In this document: positions 6,291-12,786 of the stretch, one piece after another
Layout of the letters: every line of letters begins with the position of its first letter
Position numbering within the stretch: position 1 is the first letter of the stretch
Assembly: GCA_037968835.1 (NCBI GenBank)
Contig: JBBKWG010000015.1
Location: forward strand, 1-12,943
Direction: 5' to 3'
Length of the DNA: 12,943 bases
From: JBBKWG01 sp037968835
Lineage (GTDB): Bacteria; Pseudomonadota; Alphaproteobacteria; Rhodobacterales; Rhodobacteraceae
The notes under the pieces: generated by a model
The model's input: only the letters and a program-made list of their open reading frames with translations
What the model was told of the DNA's origin: nothing
Databases searched by the model: none
Translations under genes and position numbers: made by a program

Positions 6291-7499
6291 ATGCCGATTA
6301 CGACGCTGGACGGACAGTCCGATCTGCCGCGCTATTTTGCTCCGACCTTTGCCCTGGCAAAGCACCTGAAGAACGGGCGGCTGGATTTCGTCATTCCCGA
6401 CGGTCGGCGGTTCCGGGTCGAGGGTGCCGGTCCCGGCCCGGTTGCCGAAGTCGAGATCCATAATCCAGATGTGTTCGCCCGCCTGATCCGCGAGGGCGAT
6501 CTGGGATTTTCCGATGCTTATCTCGAAGGCTGGTGGTCGACGCCCGATCTTCAGGCCTTCATGGATGTCCTGCACGCCGACAACGACGATATGTATGACA
6601 GTTTTGCCGGCATGGCGCTGGTGCGTGCCTATGAGCGGATGCGCTTCTGGCTTCAGTCGAATTCCAGACGGCAGGCCAAGAAAAACATCTCGTACCATTA
6701 CGATCTGGGAAACAGCTTCTACGATCTGTGGCTTGACGACACGATGACCTATTCCTCGGCCAAGTTCGAATCCGGTCAGGAAAGTCTGGAAAAAGCGCAA
6801 ATCCAGAAATACGCCAGCATGGTCGATCAGATGGGGGCGGTTCCGGGCGATCATGTGCTTGAGATCGGCTGTGGCTGGGGTGGGTTCGCGGAATACGCCG
6901 CCCGCGAACGTGGGCTGAAGGTCACCGGTCTGACGATCTCCAAGGAACAGCATGACTACGCGGTGCAGCGCATGGCCAACGCCGGACTGTCCGACCGGGT
7001 CAGCATCAAGTTGCAGGATTATCGCGACGAACGCGGCATTTATGACGGCATCGCCTCGATCGAGATGTTCGAGGCGGTCGGCGAGCGTTACTGGGCGACC
7101 TATTTCGATACGGTGCGCGAGCGGCTTCGTCCGGGGCGCAATGCGACGTTGCAGATCATCACCGTCAAGGACAGCAGGTGGGAGATTTACCGCAAGAGCG
7201 TTGATTTCATTCAGAAACACATCTTTCCGGGCGGGATGCTTCCGTCACCGAAGGTTCTGCGCGGCGAAGTCGAAAGAGCGGGCCTGAAAGTGGCGAAATC
7301 CATAGAATTCGGCGAGAGCTACAGCCAGACGTTGCGGCGCTGGCACGATACCTTCAACGAAAGGTGGGACGAGATATCGTTGCTTGGATTCGACGATCGG
7401 TTCAGAAGAATGTGGAACTTGTACCTAACCTCTTGTGCCGCGTCGTTTCACAGCGGTAACACTGACGTCACACAGATAACGGTCACAAAACCGGGATAG
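6291..7499 (+). CDS. Cyclopropane-fatty-acyl-phospholipid synthase-family SAM methyltransferase
   Basis: The encoded protein is 402 aa (E. coli Cfa 382). Seen: an N-terminal lipid-binding-type region with DLGFSDAYLEGWWSTPDL (70-87), then SYHYDLGNSFYDLWLDD (134-150), SAM motif I VLEIGCGWGGF (189-199), GLTISKEQ, SIEMFEAVGERYW with Glu261, FIQKHIFPGGMLPS and a late Tyr344. Known reaction: methylene transfer from SAM to cis double bonds of membrane phospholipid acyl chains. Odd: aligning from memory with E. coli Cfa, Glu239 and Tyr317 of the bicarbonate site are kept (Glu261, Tyr344), but Cys139 is Ser156 (in YSSAKF) and His266 is Gln288 (in LQIITV). The protein may therefore belong to the alphaproteobacterial side branch of the family, whose product need not be a cyclopropane; no gene symbol is given for that reason. 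ATG 6291 follows a GGGGATGAC stretch. It ends 5 nt before trgA, a clear operon link. Confidence 0.9.
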   Translation: MPITTLDGQSDLPRYFAPTFALAKHLKNGRLDFVIPDGRRFRVEGAGPGPVAEVEIHNPDVFARLIREGDLGFSDAYLEGWWSTPDLQAFMDVLHADNDDMYDSFAGMALVRAYERMRFWLQSNSRRQAKKNISYHYDLGNSFYDLWLDDTMTYSSAKFESGQESLEKAQIQKYASMVDQMGAVPGDHVLEIGCGWGGFAEYAARERGLKVTGLTISKEQHDYAVQRMANAGLSDRVSIKLQDYRDERGIYDGIASIEMFEAVGERYWATYFDTVRERLRPGRNATLQIITVKDSRWEIYRKSVDFIQKHIFPGGMLPSPKVLRGEVERAGLKVAKSIEFGESYSQTLRRWHDTFNERWDEISLLGFDDRFRRMWNLYLTSCAASFHSGNTDVTQITVTKPG

Positions 7500-7504
7500 A
7501 GCAG

Positions 7505-7945
7505 ATGCCTACGGGCGCAAAACTAATCGGAGCGATAGCTTTCGCCGCACTCGCCTACTTCTTGACAGACCTCGTCAAACCATTGCTGCCCGAAGGCACG
7601 CAGGTCGGCCTGTTTTCACCGCTTAACGCGCTGATCGGCGGGATACTGGGATGGACGATCATGGGCAGGGGGGCCGGCGTCACTTATCGCCAGTCGTTCG
7701 GATACGGTTTGACGACGCTTGGGGCGACGGTGTTCTGGTGCATTGGACTTTGGGCATTTCACAAGATGCTGGTCCGCTCGACACAGATGTTCTTCGACGG
7801 GCCGGTTCACGCGCTTCAGGAGATGGCGCAATATTTCCTGGACTATGCGAAGTTGATCGCCACGCAAGAGGTCATATGGCCCGCGATCGTTGGCGCCGTG
7901 TTCATGTCGTGGCTGGTTGAGTTCTTCGCGCGAAGGTGGTCGTGA
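7505..7945 (+). CDS. trgA: TrgA-family membrane protein (tellurite-resistance locus)
   Basis: The encoded protein is 146 aa. Seen: four likely membrane helices at about 5-22, 38-54, 66-85 and 124-143, with an amphipathic stretch (about 90-120) between the third and fourth, and a basic C-terminus (FARRWS). No catalytic motif is visible. It is recognised by its overall sequence character and by its place directly before trgB and cysK, the order known from Rhodobacter sphaeroides, where trgAB contributes to high-level tellurite resistance. The biochemical function is not known. It starts 5 nt after the cfa-like gene, with only a weak ribosome-binding site (AGAGCAG), which suggests coupling to the gene before it. 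Its TGA overlaps the GTG of trgB by 4 nt. The name is inferred mainly from context and is less certain than trgB. Confidence 0.8.
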   Translation: MPTGAKLIGAIAFAALAYFLTDLVKPLLPEGTQVGLFSPLNALIGGILGWTIMGRGAGVTYRQSFGYGLTTLGATVFWCIGLWAFHKMLVRSTQMFFDGPVHALQEMAQYFLDYAKLIATQEVIWPAIVGAVFMSWLVEFFARRWS

Positions 7946-9069
7946 CGGATCGCACCCGGGTTTTTCTCTATGGAACCCTTTGCGACACCAGGCTTCTTGA
8001 GATCGTTGCAGGAGGTTTGCCGCCGATCGAAGCCGCGCGACTGGCTGACCACGCTGTCTATTGGGCACGAGACGAAACCTTCCCGCTGATCGTCGACGAA
8101 CCGGGCGCTGCGATTTCGGGTTTGCTGGTCACGCTTGATGACGAGCAAAAGGCGCGGCTCGATTTCTATGAGATCGGCTTTGGCTACACTCTGGAACCGC
8201 GCGTCATTGAAACGGATTCCGGCCTTTGCGATGCGCTTGTCTATTTCCCCGAGGTGGATCGCTGGGAGATAGGCGCAAGGTGGTCGCTGGCCGATTGGCA
8301 AGGCGCGCACGGACCGTTGATCCGCAATGCCGCCGAGGAATACATTCGGCTTTTCGGTAAGTTATCGCCCGAAGCTGCCGCGAACGCGTTCCCGCAGGTC
8401 CGGGCGCGGGCGTCGAGTCGAATGCGCGCATCTAAGAACCCGTCGCCGGCAGCATTCGCGCCCGAGATGTCCGCAAGCGAGGCCCGCATCCACGAGACGC
8501 GGCAGCCCTATACGGATTATTTCGCGGTTCGCGAGGACGATCTGAGCTTCCCGCATTTCGATGGATCCGAAAGCGCGCGGGTCAGGCGGGCGACTTTCAT
8601 GGGTGGCGATGCGGTCACGATTCTGCCCTACGATCCCAAGACCGACAGCGTTCTGGTGGTGCGGCAGTTCCGGCACGGCGCATTCGTTCGCGCCGACGCG
8701 AACCCGTGGTGCCTTGAACCGGTTGCGGGGCGCATCGACCCCGGCGAGGAACCGGAAGCGGCCGCGCATCGCGAATTGCGCGAAGAAACCGGCCTTGTCG
8801 CGTCGCGGCTCTACAAGATCGCGGGATATTATCCATCCCCGGCCGCATACAGCGAATTCCTGTTCAGTTATGTGGCGATTTCGGACCTGTCCGGCGCGGA
8901 TGGAACCGTTGGCGGTCTCGCGGGCGAGGCCGAGGATATCATGGCGCATGTCGTGAGCCTCGATAATCTGACGGAATTGGTTGCCTCGGGCGCTGCCAAC
9001 ACCGCGCCGCTCATCCTGAGTGCGCAGTGGTTGGTCGCAAACCGCCAACGGTTGCGCGCTGCGGATTGA
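7942..9069 (+). CDS. trgB: TrgB: GGCT-like domain fused to a Nudix hydrolase
   Basis: The encoded protein is 375 aa from GTG 7942 (GAAGG 5 nt upstream; another GTG lies 6 nt earlier). Two domains are visible. Residues about 5-140 look like the gamma-glutamylcyclotransferase/AIG2 fold: VFLYGTLCD at the start and LDFYEIGFGY, with Glu77 in the place of the catalytic glutamate. Residues about 185-370 are an ADP-ribose-pyrophosphatase-type Nudix domain with a perfect Nudix box from Gly263 to Leu285 (G-x5-E-x7-REUxEExGU), preceded by VLVVRQFRHGAF and followed by YYPSPAAYSEFLF. Known of the Nudix family: Mg2+-dependent hydrolysis of nucleoside diphosphates linked to another group, commonly ADP-ribose in this subtype. 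The two-domain arrangement is that of R. sphaeroides TrgB; its substrates and the reason for its effect on tellurite are not known. The start overlaps the trgA stop by 4 nt, and cysK begins 55 nt downstream. Confidence 0.88.
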   Translation: MTDRTRVFLYGTLCDTRLLEIVAGGLPPIEAARLADHAVYWARDETFPLIVDEPGAAISGLLVTLDDEQKARLDFYEIGFGYTLEPRVIETDSGLCDALVYFPEVDRWEIGARWSLADWQGAHGPLIRNAAEEYIRLFGKLSPEAAANAFPQVRARASSRMRASKNPSPAAFAPEMSASEARIHETRQPYTDYFAVREDDLSFPHFDGSESARVRRATFMGGDAVTILPYDPKTDSVLVVRQFRHGAFVRADANPWCLEPVAGRIDPGEEPEAAAHRELREETGLVASRLYKIAGYYPSPAAYSEFLFSYVAISDLSGADGTVGGLAGEAEDIMAHVVSLDNLTELVASGAANTAPLILSAQWLVANRQRLRAAD

Positions 9070-9094
9070 AACCCGCCCTTTGGGCCTCTAGGAC
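9066..9094 (+). promoter_or_regulatory. Possible internal promoter for cysK at the trgB stop (weak)
   Basis: TTGAAA (9066-9071) overlaps the trgB stop codon; after a 17-bp spacer comes TAGGAC (9089-9094). The -35 matches the consensus at 5 of 6 positions and the -10 at 3 of 6. It would let cysK and mscS be expressed without the upstream genes. The spacer also contains the small palindrome GCCC-TTT-GGGC. Confidence 0.3.
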
Positions 9095-9124
9095 AATGGG
9101 GTGCAAAAAAAGGGAACGCTTCAC

Positions 9125-10153
9125 ATGGAAGTTCGTGCAGATCTCGCCGAAACGGTCGGGAATACGCCTCTGATCCGTCTGCGCGGGGCGTCTGAAGCCA
9201 CCGGGTGCGAAATCTATGGCAAGGCCGAGTTCCTCAATCCCGGCCAGTCGGTGAAGGATCGCGCAGCACTTTACATCATTCGCGATGCGGTCGCGTCCGG
9301 TGCGCTGAAGCCGGGCGGCACGATTGTCGAGGGCACGGCGGGCAATACCGGCATCGGATTGGCGCTGGTCGGGGCTTCGATGGGGTTCAAGACCGTGATC
9401 GTCATCCCCGAGACGCAGAGCCAGGAAAAGAAGGACATGATCCGGCTTTGCGGCGCTGAGCTGGTGCAGGTGCCGGCGGTTCCCTACAAGAATCCGAACA
9501 ATTACGTGCGCTATTCCGAACGGCTGGCAAAACGGCTGGATCAGAGCGAACCCAAGGGCGCGATCTGGGCGAACCAGTTCGATAATGTCGCCAACAGGCA
9601 GGCCCATGTCGAAACCACGGGGCCAGAAATATGGGAGCAAACCGACGGCAGGATCGACGGTTTCACCTGTGCGGTCGGGTCCGGGGGAACGCTGGCCGGT
9701 GTCGGCGCGGTGCTTCAGCCCAAAGGCGTCAAGGTCGGCCTGTCCGACCCCGATGGATCGGGGCTTTTCAAGATCTACACGCACGAGGATCCGCCCAGCG
9801 GCGACTCGATCACCGAAGGCATCGGGCAGGGCCGGATCACCGCCAACCTCGAAGGGTTCACACCAGACTTCGCGTATAAAATCCCCGATTCCGAGGCGTT
9901 GCCCATTGTCTTCGACCTATTGAAAACCGAAGGGCTTTGCATGGGCGGTTCGACCGGCATCAACATAGCCGGGGCGATCCGTCTGGGCCGCGAAATGGGT
10001 CCAGGGCACACCATCGTCACCATTCTGTGCGACTACGGCAATCGCTATCAATCGAAATTGTTCAATCCGGCGTTCCTGTCGGAGAAGGGCCTTCCGACGC
10101 CCGACTGGCTGGAAGATCATGGGCGTATTCTTCCGACCGTCTTTGAAAACTGA
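9125..10153 (+). CDS. cysK: Cysteine synthase A (O-acetylserine sulfhydrylase)
   Basis: The encoded protein is 342 aa. It makes cysteine from O-acetylserine and sulfide in the cytoplasm with pyridoxal phosphate. Seen: GNTPLIRL (12-19), NPGQSVKDRAA with the PLP lysine Lys44, EGTAGNTGIG (69-78) in the substrate loop, the phosphate-binding GSGGT (185-189), and late GGSTGIN and CDYGNRYQSKLFN. It is about 20-30 residues longer than E. coli CysK, with an added stretch around NPNNYVRYSERLAKRLDQ (124-141), a long-form type I associate with alphaproteobacteria. ATG 9125 is preferred because MEVRADLAETVGNTP fits the family start; GTG 9101 in frame would add eight residues. AAGGGA lies about 9 nt upstream. 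It follows trgB as in R. sphaeroides, where cysK is also needed for full tellurite resistance, presumably through thiol supply. It ends 5 nt before the mechanosensitive channel gene. Confidence 0.95.
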   Translation: MEVRADLAETVGNTPLIRLRGASEATGCEIYGKAEFLNPGQSVKDRAALYIIRDAVASGALKPGGTIVEGTAGNTGIGLALVGASMGFKTVIVIPETQSQEKKDMIRLCGAELVQVPAVPYKNPNNYVRYSERLAKRLDQSEPKGAIWANQFDNVANRQAHVETTGPEIWEQTDGRIDGFTCAVGSGGTLAGVGAVLQPKGVKVGLSDPDGSGLFKIYTHEDPPSGDSITEGIGQGRITANLEGFTPDFAYKIPDSEALPIVFDLLKTEGLCMGGSTGINIAGAIRLGREMGPGHTIVTILCDYGNRYQSKLFNPAFLSEKGLPTPDWLEDHGRILPTVFEN

Positions 10154-10158
10154 ACCCG

Positions 10159-12561
10159 ATGATTTGGCCAAACCTCCGCGAATTCGCGCTTTCCGTCGTC
10201 GTCATTCTGACGATTGCTTGCGGGTCGGCGTTCGCGCAGGCCGCACCGCCTGACTACAACGGGTGGGAGAGGGTCGCGGCGTCGATTGCGACCGATCTTG
10301 ACGAAAGCAGGCTGTCCGACGAGGGGTTTGCGACGTTGCGGGCGTCGCTGGTCGAGTGGCGCGGACGGTTTCTGAAGGCGCAGGACACCAACAAGACGCA
10401 GATCGAAACGCTTCTGGCACAAATTGACGCGCTTGGTCCCGCGCCCGCCGAGGGTGAAAGCGAGCCGCAATCGGTTGCCACTCGTCGCGCGGCCCTGAAT
10501 ACGGAACTTGCCGATGCGAGAGAGCCGAAGATCCAAGCCGAGGAGGCTTATGCCCGCGCCGATGCGCTGATCGGTCGAATCGACGCTGTTCTGCGCGCGC
10601 GCCAGACCGACGCGTTCTTTGAACTGGAGCCATCGCCGCTCGCGCCGACCCAGTGGGGTCTGGCGTTGCAGCGACTGATCGGGGTTGGCAGCCGGGTTCA
10701 GGAAGAAGTCGTCTCGAACATCTCATCGCTGGAGGGACGAACCGATTTTCGCAAGACCGTGCCGGGAACGATCGCACTGGTCCTGATCGCCCTTATCCTG
10801 ATCACGCGCGGGCCAAGATTTGCCGAACGCCAGATCGTCAGGGTCGAAAAACGCTCGGGCGAGGTGGCGCGGGTGGTCTGGGGCTTCGTGGTCTCGCTTG
10901 CCGCCATTCTTTTGCCCCTCATCGGCATTTCGACGCTGAACGGCGCCATCCTGTTGTCGGGCGTTCTGGGGGAAACCGGGCGTGGACTGGCGTTGGGCCT
11001 GAACCTCGGAATTGTAATCTACGTCGTCTCGCGCTGGCTTGGGAATCGCATATTTCCGGAAAGCGACGCGCTGCCGTCGCCATTCTCGCTGAACAAGGCC
11101 GGACGCGCGGAAGGGCGACTGCTGGCCCGCACACTCGGCATTCTGATCGGCGTCATGGTGCTTTTGTATCAAGTAGATGCCGCGATAGATTTCGAAACCT
11201 CGATCCTGAGCGTTCTGTCGTTCCCGGTGCTTTTGATCATGGGGCTGGTCTACTTCCGCCTTGGCCGCCTGATGCTGCGCGAGTCCAATCCGGACACGGC
11301 CGACGAAGGGGCAGGATTCACCATCCGGCTGGAACATCTGCTGGGTCGGATCCTGCAGGTCATCGGCATCGGCGGTCCGATCCTTGCCGCCATCGGTTAT
11401 TTCAACAGCGCCGCCGGCATCCTTGTTCCGACCGGCACGTCGCTTGCGCTGCTTGCGTTCCTGACGGCGCTGCACTTCGTCATCCGTTCGGGATATGCGC
11501 TGGCCACCGGGCGTTCTGCCGGGCAGGCGACCGACGCCTTGCCGCCGGTGCTGATCACCCTTGCCCTGACGATCCTGTCGCTGCCGATCTTCGCCCTTCA
11601 ATGGGGTGCGCGGCCGACCGATCTTCTCGAGATCTGGACCCGGTTCCGCACCGGATTTCGCGTCGGCGACACGACAATTTCACCGACGGATTTCATCAAT
11701 TTCGGGATCGTGCTGGCGCTTGGACTACTGGCAACGCGCCTGCTGCAAGGCACCCTCAGATCGACCGTCCTGCCGCGCACCAAGATCGACAAGGGCGGAC
11801 GCAACGCGCTTGTCTCGGGGCTTGGTTATCTGGGCGTCACGATCGCGGTCATCGTCGCCGTCACCGCCGCCGGGATCGACATTTCATCGCTGGCGCTGGT
11901 GGTCGGCGCACTTGGTGTCGGTATCGGCTTTGGCCTTCAGAACATTGTCAACAACTTCGTTTCGGGGATCATTCTTCTGATCGAACGGCCGATCAGCGAG
12001 GGCGACTGGATCGAGGTCAACAACCAGACCGGCATCGTTAAGTCGATCTCGGTGCGTTCGACAGTGATCGAGACCTTCGACAGAACCGACGTCATCGTTC
12101 CCAACGGCGACTTCATATCCGGCACGGTCACGAACTGGACGCGCGGCAATTCGATCGGTCGCGTCATCGTGCCGGTCGGCGTCGCCTACGGAACCGACAC
12201 TCGCAAGGTCGAGCGTATCCTGAAGGAAATCGCCAAGGCGCACCCGATTGTCGCCATGACACCGGAACCCGCTGTGCTGTTTCGCGGCTTTGGCGCCGAC
12301 AGCCTCGATTTCGAGATCCGGGCGATCCTGTCCGACGTCAATTATCTGTTGAGCGTGCATTCGGACATGAACCACGAGATCGCGAAACGATTCGAGGAAG
12401 AAGGCATCGAGATCCCGTTTGCGCAACGAGATATCTGGCTGAGGAACCCCGAGGCCCTGAACGGCGCGACGAGATCGCAAAGCCCCGACGTCGCGCGGGA
12501 GGACAAATCCGGGGACTCCGTCGACCTCGGCCTGATCGCGCCCGATGCCGACGCCGATTAG
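10159..12561 (+). CDS. Large MscS-family mechanosensitive channel with N-terminal DUF3772-like region
   Basis: The encoded protein is 800 aa, of the large MscK-like type (E. coli MscS is 286 aa). Seen: a signal peptide (hydrophobic 9-21, cleavage about AFA-QA at 26), a periplasmic, mostly helical part to about 195 with conserved tryptophan and charged residues resembling DUF3772, then about ten hydrophobic segments (roughly 203-217, 238-256, 276-294, 322-340, 348-366, 396-416, 424-442, 462-482, 512-530, 552-572). The pore helix is at 577-607, with the Gly/Ala-rich GALGVGIGFGLQNIVNNFVSG pattern. The MscS beta domain follows (ERPISEGDWIEV, VRSTVIETFDRTDVIVPNG), then the C-terminal cytoplasmic domain to about 765 and an acidic tail of about 35 residues. 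Role: inner-membrane valve that releases solutes on hypo-osmotic shock. It starts 5 nt after cysK without a clear ribosome-binding site, which suggests translational coupling. ATG 10159 gives the intact signal peptide. Confidence 0.92.
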   Translation: MIWPNLREFALSVVVILTIACGSAFAQAAPPDYNGWERVAASIATDLDESRLSDEGFATLRASLVEWRGRFLKAQDTNKTQIETLLAQIDALGPAPAEGESEPQSVATRRAALNTELADAREPKIQAEEAYARADALIGRIDAVLRARQTDAFFELEPSPLAPTQWGLALQRLIGVGSRVQEEVVSNISSLEGRTDFRKTVPGTIALVLIALILITRGPRFAERQIVRVEKRSGEVARVVWGFVVSLAAILLPLIGISTLNGAILLSGVLGETGRGLALGLNLGIVIYVVSRWLGNRIFPESDALPSPFSLNKAGRAEGRLLARTLGILIGVMVLLYQVDAAIDFETSILSVLSFPVLLIMGLVYFRLGRLMLRESNPDTADEGAGFTIRLEHLLGRILQVIGIGGPILAAIGYFNSAAGILVPTGTSLALLAFLTALHFVIRSGYALATGRSAGQATDALPPVLITLALTILSLPIFALQWGARPTDLLEIWTRFRTGFRVGDTTISPTDFINFGIVLALGLLATRLLQGTLRSTVLPRTKIDKGGRNALVSGLGYLGVTIAVIVAVTAAGIDISSLALVVGALGVGIGFGLQNIVNNFVSGIILLIERPISEGDWIEVNNQTGIVKSISVRSTVIETFDRTDVIVPNGDFISGTVTNWTRGNSIGRVIVPVGVAYGTDTRKVERILKEIAKAHPIVAMTPEPAVLFRGFGADSLDFEIRAILSDVNYLLSVHSDMNHEIAKRFEEEGIEIPFAQRDIWLRNPEALNGATRSQSPDVAREDKSGDSVDLGLIAPDADAD

Positions 12562-12615
12562 GCGTGGAGCTGTAGCTATATCGAGTGAGAGCGCAGGACG
12601 CCGCCGCGTAGGCGT
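12551..12615 (+). other. Two similar short hairpins at and after the mscS stop codon
   Basis: ACGCC-GATTA-GGCGT (12551-12565) spans the TAG stop, and ACGCC-GCCGCGTA-GGCGT (12598-12615) follows 33 nt later with the same 5-bp stem. Neither has a proper T-run, so an intrinsic terminator is not established; they could end or protect the transcript, or be chance. The rest of 12616-12696 holds nothing I recognise apart from a weak promoter before the tRNA. Confidence 0.35.
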
Positions 12616-12656
12616 TTGATGCAGCCACAATTGCCGAATTTTATGGCGACAGTCCT

Positions 12657-12686
12657 CTTGCATCCCCCCCGCCAGAACCGCTACAC
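12657..12686 (+). promoter_or_regulatory. Possible promoter of the tRNA-Ser gene (weak)
   Basis: CTTGCA (12657-12662), 18-bp spacer, CTACAC (12681-12686). Each box matches the alphaproteobacterial pattern CTTGAC / CTATAT at 4 of 6 positions, and the spacing would start transcription a few nt before the mature tRNA. Confidence 0.25.
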
Positions 12687-12696
12687 GACGCCTGCC

Positions 12697-12786
12697 GGAG
12701 AGGTGGCCGAGTGGTCGAAGGCGCACGCCTGGAAAGTGTGTAGGCGGGAGACCGTCTCCAGGGTTCGAATCCCTGTCTCTCCGCCA
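12697..12786 (+). tRNA. tRNA-Ser (anticodon GGA)
   Basis: A complete 90-nt class II tRNA can be folded by hand. The acceptor GGAGAGG (12697-12703) pairs with TCTCTCC (12776-12782), with discriminator G12783 and genome-encoded CCA (12784-12786). The D-arm stem is GCC/GGC. The anticodon stem CACGC/GTGTG closes the loop CTGGAAA with anticodon GGA at 12731-12733, reading UCC and UCU. The long variable arm (12741-12758) has a GGCGG/CCGTC stem with a GAGA loop, typical of tRNA-Ser. The T-arm CAGGG-TTCGAAT-CCCTG is perfect. Confidence 0.97.

Noticed and set aside
5871..7220. A 449-codon open frame on the minus strand across the end of nnrD and most of the cfa-like gene
   Set aside because: It lies antisense to two clearly coding genes, shows no domain or family pattern, and crosses a real intergenic gap. 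Long antisense frames are expected in GC-rich DNA with strong third-position bias.
10159..10225. Lipoprotein signal on the mechanosensitive channel (LTIAC)
   Set aside because: The residue at -3 to the cysteine is Thr, not Leu, Val or Ile, and an ordinary signal-peptidase I site (AFA-QA) follows at residue 26.
10653..12041. A 462-codon plus-strand frame inside the mechanosensitive channel gene
   Set aside because: It is out of frame with a well-supported membrane protein, and its translation is rich in Arg, His and Gly without hydrophobic order, as expected of a shifted reading.
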